A DNA stretch of 64,000 bases from Siphonobacter sp. BAB-5405. Lineage in GTDB: Bacteria; Bacteroidota; Bacteroidia; Cytophagales; Spirosomataceae. The translations under genes and the position numbers were made by a program. The first letter of the stretch is position 1; the number at the start of each line of letters is the position of its first letter. The DNA is taken from the NCBI RefSeq assembly GCF_002872335.1, contig NZ_NJAG01000015.1, positions 8-64,007 of the forward strand. Reading direction: 5' to 3'. A model generated the notes under the pieces. It searched no databases. It saw nothing but the letters and a program-made list of their open reading frames with translations, and had not been told where the DNA came from. Shown here piece by piece: positions 17,051-26,617 of the stretch.

Positions 17051-18193
17051 ATGATTTATTTAGATAATAATTCTACAACCCGTATTGATCCACGTGTTCT
17101 AGAAACGATGTTGCCATTTCTAACAGATAGCTTTGCGAATGCTTCGAGCACTCATAAGTTCGGTGTCATGGCAGGGAGGGCGGTTAACTTAGCAAGACAG
17201 CAAGTTGCAGAACTATTAAACTGCAATCCAGGAGAGATTATATTTACATCAGGAGCAACAGAAGCTATTAACTTGGCTATAAAAGGTGTTGCTGAGAGTT
17301 ATTGTCAAAAGGGCAAGCATATTGTTACTGTTCAAACGGAACACAAGGCTGTTTTAGATGTATGTTACTATTTGGAGGGGCGAGGGTTCGAGGTAACTTA
17401 TCTGCCAGTTCAACCAGATGGGTTATTAGATATAAATACAGTTGAAGAAGCTATTAGGCCTGATACAATTCTTGTCTGTGTAATGACTGTCAATAATGAA
17501 ATAGGCGTCATTCAACCAATAAAAGAAATAGCAGAATTAGCTCATGTAAATGGTGCATTATTTATGACTGATGCAACTCAAGCAGTCGGAAAAATGGCAA
17601 TAGACGTAGAGGCTTTTGATATAGATTTATTGGCATTTTCTAGCCACAAATTTTATGGGCCTAAAGGAATTGGCGGCTTATATATTCGTCAACATTCAAC
17701 AAGAAACTTGAGACTTCAAGCAGCTATACATGGTGGAGGGCATGAGAAAGGGCTTCGAAGTGGTACGCTTAATGTTCCTGGAATTGTTGGTCTAGGAAAA
17801 GCAGCTGAGCTATCTAACATACAAATGCATGCAGATGCAGAATTAATAAGGATCTTAAGAGATCATTTAGAATTATCTTTGTTGTCCATCCCTAATACCA
17901 AAGTAAATGGAAACAAAACAACAAGGCTTTATAATGTCACAAATATCTTATTCAAAGACTGTGATTCAGATGCTTTAATTTTAGGTTTAAATGATATAGC
18001 TGTTTCAAATGGTTCTGCCTGTACGGCAGCTCTCATAGAGCCATCACATGTGCTATCAGCTCTTGGACTAAATAAAGAGGATGCTTTTTCTTGTTTGAGA
18101 TTTAGTTTAGGACGTTTTAATAATAGCGATGAGATTCTAGATACAGTTTCGGCTGTGAATCTGTTAGTGCAAAAATTAAGAATGCTAGCTTAA
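17051..18193 (+). CDS. sspA: Cysteine desulfurase SspA/DndA-like
   Basis: PLP enzyme of 380 residues that takes sulfur from L-cysteine as an enzyme persulfide and passes it to the modification complex. Landmarks are MIYLDNNSTTRIDP, TSGATEAINLAIKG, the PLP-lysine motif SSHKFYGPKGIGG and the catalytic Cys in SNGSACTAALIEPSHVL. It stands convergent to the sspBCD-E operon; in the described Ssp systems sspA is also transcribed apart from sspBCD. The housekeeping role of IscS/NifS is possible on family grounds, but the neighbours make phosphorothioation the better call. Confidence 0.88.
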   Translation: MIYLDNNSTTRIDPRVLETMLPFLTDSFANASSTHKFGVMAGRAVNLARQQVAELLNCNPGEIIFTSGATEAINLAIKGVAESYCQKGKHIVTVQTEHKAVLDVCYYLEGRGFEVTYLPVQPDGLLDINTVEEAIRPDTILVCVMTVNNEIGVIQPIKEIAELAHVNGALFMTDATQAVGKMAIDVEAFDIDLLAFSSHKFYGPKGIGGLYIRQHSTRNLRLQAAIHGGGHEKGLRSGTLNVPGIVGLGKAAELSNIQMHADAELIRILRDHLELSLLSIPNTKVNGNKTTRLYNVTNILFKDCDSDALILGLNDIAVSNGSACTAALIEPSHVLSALGLNKEDAFSCLRFSLGRFNNSDEILDTVSAVNLLVQKLRMLA

Positions 18194-18269
18194 TAGCTCT
18201 GAGACTATTTGCTAACATTCTTAATTACGAATTAAAAATATTTCAGAAAGCATTTAAAGTTATAGCTAA

Positions 18270-20573
18270 TTAATTTAGCCACAGACTTATACGATCCCAG
18301 AAAATTTTTAGAATTCGTTTAGCTCGTTTTTCGACTAAGTCACTATCCCATTGTCCATGTTCTGTTAGAGTAACTAAATGACTGATATGATCATGATAAT
18401 TCGCATCTTGCAATAATGTTATTGTATTAGAATTTAATGTTACTCCTAAAGCTAAGGCACGATTAGAAAGCTCTTGGAGTTTAACAGGGTCTTTTTCACT
18501 TAAATGTTTATAATAAATATATTTTGCTTTCCATCCTTTATTGCTAAGTGATGAATTTATTTCTGTAGGAAGTAAAGTTAAATTGCCTATAGATTGAAAT
18601 AATTCTTTTTCAAAGTCATATAGACGTTCATCCCAGTTAGCTTCACCATTTCTTGGAGCAATGTGTTCAATAGTCTTTAAATCGGAATTAGTCCATTTCA
18701 AAAGGTTGAGGTAGTTTGAAGAACCTTTGGCAGCTGGTTTCATTAAACCAGGACTTAAATCGTCAGGCATAGTATCATGAGCTGCAACAAAAAGAGCAAG
18801 TTTACATACAGAAGTCGCCTTATTATATTTTAAATCTATAAATGACTTTTCAATCCATAGTCCTTCATTAAAAATACCTAACTCACTAAGAGTATTTCTT
18901 AAATAACTTTTGAGTTCTGTCACATCAACACTTTTATATTGGATATTGCCTTTCTTGAAAAATGTTCTGTACACATTATCGAGGCCAGAATTGGTTTGGG
19001 CAGAGCGCCAAATGGCATAGAACGCGCCGATAGCTTTTATCGCCGATACGAAATGTTCAACAGAAGCATCTTTTCCATCAATAACATCCTTATAGAATTT
19101 AGCCAAAAAGGTTATTGCCATTTTATGATTACTTTCTTTCAAAAAAAGTAATAGCAATGATGCTAAATCTGCTTCAGGAGAAGAAGCAATTGCAGAAATA
19201 ACTTGGGCATTTTGTCCTTCATAATCAAGCCAAATTTTTTTGTAAAACTCAGCATAATCTCCAAAATACTTGATGAAATCTCTTTTATCATTATATAATT
19301 TATTCGAAACATCTGGATCAGTTAAATCTAGACCCTTTTCTAAATCTTTGAGCTTTTCATCGAGCCATTTTTTTTGGTGGCTGAAATGACTTGACAATTT
19401 TGCTCCATTAAATGATATAGCAAATGATGTTAAGAAATCATTAGTAAGTTTGCTCTTTTGGGCAGCCGTATTAACGTTTAAAAACAAATCTTCTACCTTA
19501 CTAAAACTTTTTTCATTTAAAGAAGATTTGAATTGTTCAACCTTTTCAGTTGTCTGAACAACGTTCGGTTTGAAAGTCTCTAGGGCAGTTAGAGGTGTAC
19601 CTGTGGCATTTAATGACTGAAACATGTCAAATGCCCAATCATCGTTACTAGGCTGTATGATGGTAAAGCAACATCTTTCTGTAAGGTAATGACAAACAGA
19701 AAATAATTGCACAAGCTCACAAAGAATGTAGCTTACTGATTTTCTCTCAATTTTTTCTTTTAAATCAACCTGCTCTTTAAGACTCTGCCTTTCAAAAGAC
19801 CATATATTTTCCTGATGCATATTATCAAGAATATTCCAAGCAGTTTCAAAATCCTCAGATTCATTTACATGGGCTAATCTGACTTTATTAGCAAGCCAAT
19901 TATCAATGCTTCTTATATTTTGCACTAAATTTTGACCCAGGGCTACTTTATCTGGTTTACTTATTTCTTTTTTCTGTACAACTTCTTCAATAAATGTTCC
20001 TAAATATTTTGCAATAGGGGATTTATAGTTACCGACAATAGCTCCATCTCTAGTCCATCTATCATCTTGCCCTCTAATGATCTTAGGTTTGTGCCTAGGA
20101 GTACCTCTACGTAAATCTAGACTATAAATTTCTAATAGCTTTTCTTTCCAGTTATCACAAGTTTCAATTATATCGTTTTTCAAAGGCTCTTTTTCTCCCA
20201 ATTTTTTCAAGGTCAAATCTATATGCTTGTAAAGTAACGTTGCAAATACAGCAATAGTCGATAACCTTTGTTGCCCATCAATAAGCTTGTCAATTCTAGA
20301 TGGAAGAGCTTGTGTATCTTGCGGTTGAATGTTATTTTTATCACTTTCAACAACAGTAATAATTGTGCCTAAAAAACGGATCTCATTTTCATCTTTTTCC
20401 TCTACAAGTCGTGTAATTCCCTTAGATATATCTTCCAAAAGTTGAGCGATATTGTCAGAATCCCAACTATACTCGCGTTGATAAAGTGGAATATAGAAAC
20501 CTAACCCAGGTTGTTGGAAAAAATCAAAAACACTCCTATTCTCAGTTACAAAAGCTTTTTCAATATTGATCAT
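18270..20573 (-). CDS. sspE: SspE-like effector (DUF262 + DUF1524 HNH nickase)
   Basis: A 767-residue protein. The N-terminal DUF262 domain shows FYIPLYQREYSWDSDNIAQLLEDI and the DGQQRLST motif at residues 99-106. The C-terminal DUF1524 domain, about residues 630-690, has IEHIAPRNGEANW, SIGNLTLLPTEINSSLSNKGW, matching the HNH-type signature. In published Ssp systems SspE senses phosphorothioates through its NTPase domain and nicks unmodified invading DNA. It is the last gene of the operon, 30 bp after sspD. A type IV restriction enzyme (GmrSD-like) shares both domains, but the operon makes SspE the better call. Confidence 0.9.
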   Translation of the reverse strand: MINIEKAFVTENRSVFDFFQQPGLGFYIPLYQREYSWDSDNIAQLLEDISKGITRLVEEKDENEIRFLGTIITVVESDKNNIQPQDTQALPSRIDKLIDGQQRLSTIAVFATLLYKHIDLTLKKLGEKEPLKNDIIETCDNWKEKLLEIYSLDLRRGTPRHKPKIIRGQDDRWTRDGAIVGNYKSPIAKYLGTFIEEVVQKKEISKPDKVALGQNLVQNIRSIDNWLANKVRLAHVNESEDFETAWNILDNMHQENIWSFERQSLKEQVDLKEKIERKSVSYILCELVQLFSVCHYLTERCCFTIIQPSNDDWAFDMFQSLNATGTPLTALETFKPNVVQTTEKVEQFKSSLNEKSFSKVEDLFLNVNTAAQKSKLTNDFLTSFAISFNGAKLSSHFSHQKKWLDEKLKDLEKGLDLTDPDVSNKLYNDKRDFIKYFGDYAEFYKKIWLDYEGQNAQVISAIASSPEADLASLLLLFLKESNHKMAITFLAKFYKDVIDGKDASVEHFVSAIKAIGAFYAIWRSAQTNSGLDNVYRTFFKKGNIQYKSVDVTELKSYLRNTLSELGIFNEGLWIEKSFIDLKYNKATSVCKLALFVAAHDTMPDDLSPGLMKPAAKGSSNYLNLLKWTNSDLKTIEHIAPRNGEANWDERLYDFEKELFQSIGNLTLLPTEINSSLSNKGWKAKYIYYKHLSEKDPVKLQELSNRALALGVTLNSNTITLLQDANYHDHISHLVTLTEHGQWDSDLVEKRAKRILKIFWDRISLWLN

Positions 20574-20603
20574 TAGTGTGGATTTAATGATAAAAAAATA
20601 TTA

Positions 20604-21707
20604 CTAAATAAAACAAGATGCACAACCTTCACTTTCTGCATCACTTAAAATATCTACTAAGAAAGGGGAGTTTGATTTTTGAGCTTTTCGAGAGGTTCGT
20701 TTAATATATTCTTCCTTGATTCGCTTAATACGTTCTGGTTTGATGAGATCAGCTAGGGTTTCTTCTTGATTCCACGCATATCCATCTTTTTCATATTCCA
20801 TAGCTTGTAAGTATAAGTCGGGATGTTGCTCATAAAGCCATACCCATTCTATCTTCTGCTGATAGAAGCAAAAAAAACACCCAGATCTACTACGTGAATA
20901 GTGGCTTTCCTTTCCATTTATATTAAAAGGTATCTTTTTATAGTATTCTGGAATGCCAACACCACTGTTCTCAAGAATATTAAATATGTCATCTCTGACC
21001 AGGACATCGTCATTTTCTATTAAAGGAAAATCATCAATCTTAGCTATCGGATAGTCTGTCGTTTTTAAAAAACTAAATACTAGTTGATTGAATTTCAGTG
21101 TATCACAGTCGAGAAGCTGATTGAGTTTTTGATTTTGCGTATAGCCAAAAGATATTTGTTGACTAAGGATTTCTTGAAATCTCTGAGAGCGTTCGTTTTT
21201 TTCTAATTGTTTATACAATGACATTATTATATCGCTATCAACATTGCCTAATAATTTATTGATAACATCTTCACTCCAAATGTTTTTTCTAAAAGGAAAA
21301 ATAGACTGTATAGTAGTTTTTTTTGAAATATAACCTTCTCTATCTTCGTCACCACGAATTCCAACATAAGAGATTACAAGGTCATTCCCAACAAATTTTT
21401 CAAAGGGTTCTAGTTTAAGCTTTTTAGTACACCAACGAGAGCTTGATGACGGCAGATACCCTCCGTACATTTCAAGGAAATGATCAAATGGAACTTCATT
21501 ACTACTTTGCGCTGCTTGTATCCTAGTTATGGATTTGCCTAGATAAACTTCTAAATTCTTGATAAGTTGGTACGTTTCATCAAGTTCTTTACCTGTATCA
21601 CAAGTATAATACTCGATATCTAAGTGAGGGTAGTGATCCTTCATGTAGATCGCTAATGCAGCACTGTCTTTCCCCCCGGAAATTCCTAATACATGACGAA
21701 CTTTCAT
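20604..21707 (-). CDS. sspD: SspD-like ATP pyrophosphatase (PAPS reductase/DndC-like)
   Basis: A 367-residue PP-loop protein that activates DNA for sulfur insertion. The N-terminal loop is S10-GGKDS15 in VLGISGGKDSAAL, followed by EYYTCDTGKELDETY. Cysteines that could hold an Fe-S cluster occur in RWCTKKLK, RSGCFFCFYQQK and EGCASCFI at the end. The stop codon overlaps the start of sspC by a few bases, showing translational coupling. DndC of the double-strand system is the related alternative; DUF4007 and the large ATPase next door favour Ssp. Confidence 0.9.
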   Translation of the reverse strand: MKVRHVLGISGGKDSAALAIYMKDHYPHLDIEYYTCDTGKELDETYQLIKNLEVYLGKSITRIQAAQSSNEVPFDHFLEMYGGYLPSSSSRWCTKKLKLEPFEKFVGNDLVISYVGIRGDEDREGYISKKTTIQSIFPFRKNIWSEDVINKLLGNVDSDIIMSLYKQLEKNERSQRFQEILSQQISFGYTQNQKLNQLLDCDTLKFNQLVFSFLKTTDYPIAKIDDFPLIENDDVLVRDDIFNILENSGVGIPEYYKKIPFNINGKESHYSRSRSGCFFCFYQQKIEWVWLYEQHPDLYLQAMEYEKDGYAWNQEETLADLIKPERIKRIKEEYIKRTSRKAQKSNSPFLVDILSDAESEGCASCFI

Positions 21708-24700
21708 TGGCTTTTCAATAAGTTTTTTAACACCTCAGTTAAAGCAGCAATATCAAGAGTAATATCTCCACTTAACTTCGTTCGAATTGTCTCAGCAAGT
21801 TCATTTGCCTTTACCTTTTTGGCATTAGGCATGCGGACAAAATTTTTCTGAATTCCATCAACAAGGCTACCTATTTCCAAACTTAATACATCTTCAGTTT
21901 CGACATTTAAATCGACCTTTGTTAAAGATGTTAAACTATCTAGGTCTAAAATTAGCCTTTTAAACTTATCATATAAGATAAGCTCCTCTTCGTCTTTTAA
22001 AACATCAAGTGATTTTCCAATAACAGCTTGAGCGATAGAGTTTAACCAAGCATTTCTGTCATCAAGCTCAGATTCTATCCGCTGTACAAATGTCTTTTGA
22101 TAAGAGATTAATAAATGTTTCTTTACCTTTAAATAACGGTTTTTTAGGGCTGACTTATACCCCTCAAACGTAACTTCTTGTCCGATTAAATCATGAATTA
22201 TAAACTCCTCAAAGCGATTTAAAAGCTCATCGTAGCTTGTCCTGATTTCACGAATCGCTGTTTGAAGAGTTTCTGTATATATTTCCAATATTCTTGATTT
22301 ATTTTGAAGTATCTCAATCGAATAACCTAGTGCTGTGGGAAAATCTTCAAAAAATGTTTTCTCAGGATCAGTTGATCTTGCAATAGCATCACGTATGGAA
22401 AGGGCTTCCTTACTTAACCGTTTTGTGTTTTTAGAATAAAAGGGAAGGCTAGAGTAAAATACCAAAAACGGTTTGATCGTTTCAATAAATGTTTCATTAC
22501 TGAATTGTAAACTATTACTTTGATTTAACAATTGACGGTAACTATTAAATAAATCTAATCGAACTCCCTCTAAATCAAACGCTTTAATCTCATACTTATG
22601 GGGATTTTTTACAACTAATTCTAAGATGTCTTCTGTGAGATATGCAACGTATGTACCTTCATTGAAAAGAGCATAATCATCGCGTTTCGCAAAAAGCAAG
22701 GTTGGTAGCCAAAAATCAATCAAACCTTGTTTAAGCTTGAAAGGTTTTTTCGATAGTAAAGTAACTAGTTCTGAAACCTTACGTCGCGTATGCTTTGCAG
22801 ATGCAATAAATTCTTCAGATATATCCCAAAGAGGTCTGAAAGTAGAATTATTTGCAACGCTTGGAACAAATGTTGCATCTCCAGCTAAAGAATGAATTCC
22901 ATTCTCTTTGAGAAGCGTTATATATATAGTCTTCTCGGCAGGAAACTTATCTTTAGCAAATCCTAGATCGGGTACGTTCCAATTACGCACTAACGCTTGT
23001 AAGAAATTACGTTTAGCACTATGAATTGATGAGGAAATCTTATGTTTGTTAACTAACTCATTTTTAAAGCTTGGTGTCCTATCATAGATTCTCATACAAA
23101 CATGAGACAGTAATTTATTAAAATCTTTCGGACCTTTTACTATCTGCTCTTCTCCTCTAAAAATCCAAATGACTTCACCATTATAATGGCCATCGAGAAT
23201 GTAATGATTTAATAAATTCTTTTGATGGACAAGAACATTGTTTAATTCACGAACGACGACTTTGTCTTCACTATGAGTTTCAATTACTTTTTGAGTTTTC
23301 TCAATCTCGAATAGCTGTTCTCTAATGCGTTTTGCATTTTGATAATAACCGTAAATAATTGCCTCGACTTGATTTAAAGAAAACTGCTTTAACTTATCAA
23401 GCTTCAATGTTTCGTCAAAAACAAGATTAATAAATCCATCTGTCTCATTTGCAGGAATTTCTGATATAGGAACCTCGGAAATTCTATACTCGAATAAACG
23501 AGGAGTTCCATATACGTAAGAATACATTTTAGCTAATACTGGAGCTAAATCATAGTAACGTTTTAATAGTGTAGTTACATCATTAACTTGACTAACAATA
23601 TTGCCAGCTTCATTAAGAGCTAACTGAATATCGAGGTCAGTACCATCAAATAATACATACCTATTGTTATATTTTCTCTCTAAAATTATTTTTTTAACTT
23701 CGAGGTTCGTTAACAATATTCCAGGTTCTTGGATACCTAAACATATCTTGGCGTATTTAAGAATAAAATCGTCATTCAGTACGGAACCTTTTGGAGCTGT
23801 AATAGCTAATAAGCCAATCGTCTTTACAAGCTTATCATAACTAGTAAGACTTTCTTCAAATGATCTTTCTACAGACTCTAATGCTGATCTAATTCCTAGC
23901 CATGCTAGATAATCGGGATTATCTTTTGAGTTTAGGAACGAATAAAAGTTATAGTTGAGATAATCATAAACATCCGCTACGTTGAAAAAAGGGTTGCTGT
24001 TTGATATAGTGATGCTGTTTATCCCAGTGTGATCAGTAGATTCAAGAAATGAGAATAACGATCTTTCATTTTGGCCATATTTTTGCAAAGAGATTGTAAG
24101 TACATTTGCCGCTAATAAATCAAGCGGGTATAATTTACCGGCAACTTCTTTAGTGAATTCCGTAGATAATTTTAGAACTTTACTCTGTTTTGCAATTGTT
24201 ATAGCTTGTCTTAATGCATCTTTAGACTTAATCGCCTGTTCATTGTTTAAGTGTTTAGCGGCCAATAATAGAAGCTGTTCTATGGGTTCATTAAATGTAA
24301 TTTCTCGAAACCGTCCTTTTATTTTCAACCATTCCTGACGCTGAATACCATCCAATCCATGCGCATAAGCACTGATATTCTGATGAACTGCTGTTATGAG
24401 GCAGATGTTAAGATCTGAATTGTTTATAAATTCAGTAAGTTGCTGTATAAAATAAAGCTCACTTTCGGGTAAATTTTTAGCAGCATATTCTAAAAACTTA
24501 CCGAATTCATCAATAATAATTAATAATAATTTGTTAGATTGACTAATTTCTTGATAGAGAGAATGCAGTTTATGGATGATAAACTTTGGTGTATCAACAT
24601 CTTTTTCTATGTCAAAATAGTCGGCAAATGATTGAGTAATGGATTTATATTCGCCTATAAAGTTTATAACTTTAACAGTTGGCTTTTCAACTAAACGTGC

Positions 24701-24925
24701 ATCAAAGTAATTTTTTTGTCCTTTCAGACTTTTCTCAAGTGCCCATAGAAAGGATGATTTACCGGTTCCATAAGAGCCAATGATATTAAATGATCGAAGA
24801 CCTTTTTTGAAATCATTACTTATTTGATCAACAACTCTTATTGCATTTGGAGTCGTATGATAAATTATTTCTCGATCCTGATCACGGATAATGTTCGTTG
24901 ACGTAGAATATGTATTAAACTGCAT
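21704..24925 (-). CDS. sspC: SspC-like P-loop ATPase
   Basis: A 1,073-residue protein. Near the N-terminus are the Walker A motif G50-SYGTGKSS58 and, about residue 135, the Walker B-like LLLIIIDEFGKFL. The rest is a long helical protein without other motifs I recognise. In the described systems SspC is an ATPase needed for single-strand phosphorothioation together with SspB and SspD. The gene overlaps sspB by 11 bp and sspD by 4 bp. Length and position match the family. Confidence 0.88.
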   Translation of the reverse strand: MQFNTYSTSTNIIRDQDREIIYHTTPNAIRVVDQISNDFKKGLRSFNIIGSYGTGKSSFLWALEKSLKGQKNYFDARLVEKPTVKVINFIGEYKSITQSFADYFDIEKDVDTPKFIIHKLHSLYQEISQSNKLLLIIIDEFGKFLEYAAKNLPESELYFIQQLTEFINNSDLNICLITAVHQNISAYAHGLDGIQRQEWLKIKGRFREITFNEPIEQLLLLAAKHLNNEQAIKSKDALRQAITIAKQSKVLKLSTEFTKEVAGKLYPLDLLAANVLTISLQKYGQNERSLFSFLESTDHTGINSITISNSNPFFNVADVYDYLNYNFYSFLNSKDNPDYLAWLGIRSALESVERSFEESLTSYDKLVKTIGLLAITAPKGSVLNDDFILKYAKICLGIQEPGILLTNLEVKKIILERKYNNRYVLFDGTDLDIQLALNEAGNIVSQVNDVTTLLKRYYDLAPVLAKMYSYVYGTPRLFEYRISEVPISEIPANETDGFINLVFDETLKLDKLKQFSLNQVEAIIYGYYQNAKRIREQLFEIEKTQKVIETHSEDKVVVRELNNVLVHQKNLLNHYILDGHYNGEVIWIFRGEEQIVKGPKDFNKLLSHVCMRIYDRTPSFKNELVNKHKISSSIHSAKRNFLQALVRNWNVPDLGFAKDKFPAEKTIYITLLKENGIHSLAGDATFVPSVANNSTFRPLWDISEEFIASAKHTRRKVSELVTLLSKKPFKLKQGLIDFWLPTLLFAKRDDYALFNEGTYVAYLTEDILELVVKNPHKYEIKAFDLEGVRLDLFNSYRQLLNQSNSLQFSNETFIETIKPFLVFYSSLPFYSKNTKRLSKEALSIRDAIARSTDPEKTFFEDFPTALGYSIEILQNKSRILEIYTETLQTAIREIRTSYDELLNRFEEFIIHDLIGQEVTFEGYKSALKNRYLKVKKHLLISYQKTFVQRIESELDDRNAWLNSIAQAVIGKSLDVLKDEEELILYDKFKRLILDLDSLTSLTKVDLNVETEDVLSLEIGSLVDGIQKNFVRMPNAKKVKANELAETIRTKLSGDITLDIAALTEVLKNLLKSQ

Positions 24926-25835
24926 AATATTTTTCGAGTGTAGAGAACGGTTCTATTGATTCTTTAAACTGAATCTCACGAGTTCCTGCTTGTTCTCTAA
25001 ATGTTATTTCATTTGGGTATGATTCAATTAAGTTTTCTATTTTATTGAGAATACCCGTTCGGTTAATAGCAAAAATCATCCCTATACTGTTATTGGCTTG
25101 TTCGAGTGTATTAAAGTCAATCGACAACTCGCCTTTTCTGCTATCCAGTATTGCGTAGAGAATTATTTCATCAGGAATTACAGATTTTTCATCATTTTCG
25201 ATGATAAAGTAATCATCTCTACCTCGGGAGTATTGTCGGATAAGATTAAGCTCTGTGAGTACACCTGAAAATCCATCTTCCTTATCTTTCATCTGACTGG
25301 TTGATCGAATATACAGTTTTGACATTACATAGAAATCTTCAACAAGCGTTTTCTCATTAAAGTAATTGATGTTCTGAGATTCCGCTTTACGACGCACAAA
25401 AGCAAGAAAATTATCACGTGTAAACTCTATTTTTTCTCGTCTAAGCTCATTGAAAATCAAGTTATATATGGATGCGAAGTTTTTTTTGACGAGATGGTAG
25501 TGCAAGATCCAAAGCGTTGCTTCATCTTCAAGATATGGGTCGAAGCCATCATCTCTTAATATCCAGTGAGCAATATCTGTTAGGTTGTCTGCATTGTCTA
25601 ATAGATCAAATGCTCTCATCCAATAGCGTATTGATGAAACCATATTTTTACCGACCCCTAAGTCAACAACAGCATCGTTGCTATTAAATGATTTACCATT
25701 AGCAACAAAGTCGTATCCTTTTTTTAACCAAAGATTACGGCATTGGAAGGAATCATGCCCTGAGAAAATATATTTAGGTACCGTAATTTTCTCGACGTTT
25801 TCTTGTGGTGAGAAAAATTCAATTTTTGATGCCAA
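24915..25835 (-). CDS. sspB: SspB-like DUF4007 nickase
   Basis: About 306 residues, with DUF4007 features near the N-terminus: YIFSGHDSFQCRNLWLKKGYDF, then VVDLGVGKNMVSSIRYWMRAF and a DIAHWILRDDGFDPYLEDEATLWILHY block. SspB nicks DNA for sulfur insertion in one strand. First gene of the sspBCDE operon. The start is a problem: the only in-frame NTG is the TTG at 25835, and it lies inside a well-formed -7 box (see promoter). An atypical start codon a little downstream, or a chance promoter match, must be considered. Confidence 0.85.
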   Translation of the reverse strand: MASKIEFFSPQENVEKITVPKYIFSGHDSFQCRNLWLKKGYDFVANGKSFNSNDAVVDLGVGKNMVSSIRYWMRAFDLLDNADNLTDIAHWILRDDGFDPYLEDEATLWILHYHLVKKNFASIYNLIFNELRREKIEFTRDNFLAFVRRKAESQNINYFNEKTLVEDFYVMSKLYIRSTSQMKDKEDGFSGVLTELNLIRQYSRGRDDYFIIENDEKSVIPDEIILYAILDSRKGELSIDFNTLEQANNSIGMIFAINRTGILNKIENLIESYPNEITFREQAGTREIQFKESIEPFSTLEKYYAV

Positions 25836-25863
25836 AGTACAAATTTTTAATGTTTAAGTGCAA
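25832..25863 (-). promoter_or_regulatory. Probable promoter of sspBCDE
   Basis: On the minus strand TACTTTGG (25832-25839) matches TAnnTTTG and a TTG lies at 25861-25863 with a 21-nt spacer, the canonical Bacteroidota spacing. The -7 box overlaps the only NTG start available for sspB, so the transcript would be leaderless or begin inside the assigned frame. Confidence 0.6.
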
Positions 25864-26617
25864 TATATGTAATTGTAGTATTCTATCAAATATAGAATAA
25901 AATATGCAAATTTATGGAGATTGAAATCTGTATTATTTTATGGAATTCACTTTGTGAGGTTTTACTATTTTAATATACTGTCTATCAATAAATTGAATTT
26001 AAAAACTCTCGTTCATATTAGTTTTTGAGTTCGGAAGCTATAGATCAAGGCCAAATCAGCACCAACAACCATTGCTAAAAAATTAGAAATGCATAAAGTC
26101 TAAACGTTGATTGGCTTCTTCAGAGATCTTCAAATGACTTTCAATGAAGTAGGCATTGTCAATTCCAGAATACTTATAGGGTTACTACATTTTTCTATAA
26201 TGTATAATACTTATTTAGTACAGTCGTATAGATAATAGTTTTGAATTCCTCTGTCAATTTTTCTTGAAACACGAATCAGCATTTGATATTATCGTTTGAC
26301 AATCATGTCTAAGTACCTATATGAGGGCATAAATGGGGGACAAATCCCGTAATTTAATATTTTTAGTGTCTGATTATCAATAATTTAAGGAAAATATATG
26401 TATCCTGCTCGAGGAGCCAGTACTCCCTTTAATCATCGTTATCTGTTCTTAAAAGCCTTGCAAAAATGCCTGTTTTTCAAGGCTTTTGGCGTACCCTTTG
26501 ATTTACGGGCATGGACCACGATTATCCCATATTTATTCAATATGGGGGCATATCGGGGGCATATTCTTTGTCCCCCACCTTGTTCGACAACTGACAATTA
26601 AAGAAAGGAAGGGAGCC
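25864..26617. other. Gap between sspB and the second integrase
   Basis: About 750 bp without a gene. It holds two pairs of G-rich direct repeats: 26322-26345 (TGAGGGCATAAA then TGGGGGACAAAT) and 26544-26564 (GGGGGCATAT twice, 11 bp apart), and a hairpin with 10-bp perfect arms AAAAGCCTTG / CAAGGCTTTT at 26451-26487. The paired repeats resemble arm-type sites of the integrase that follows. A string TCCTGCTCGAGGAGCCA at about 26403 ends like a tRNA 3' end and could be an attachment remnant, unproven. Confidence 0.5.

Noticed and set aside
17051-18193. Housekeeping cysteine desulfurase (IscS/NifS) for Fe-S clusters
   Set aside because: No Fe-S assembly genes nearby, and the neighbours form a complete Ssp set, so SspA is preferred.
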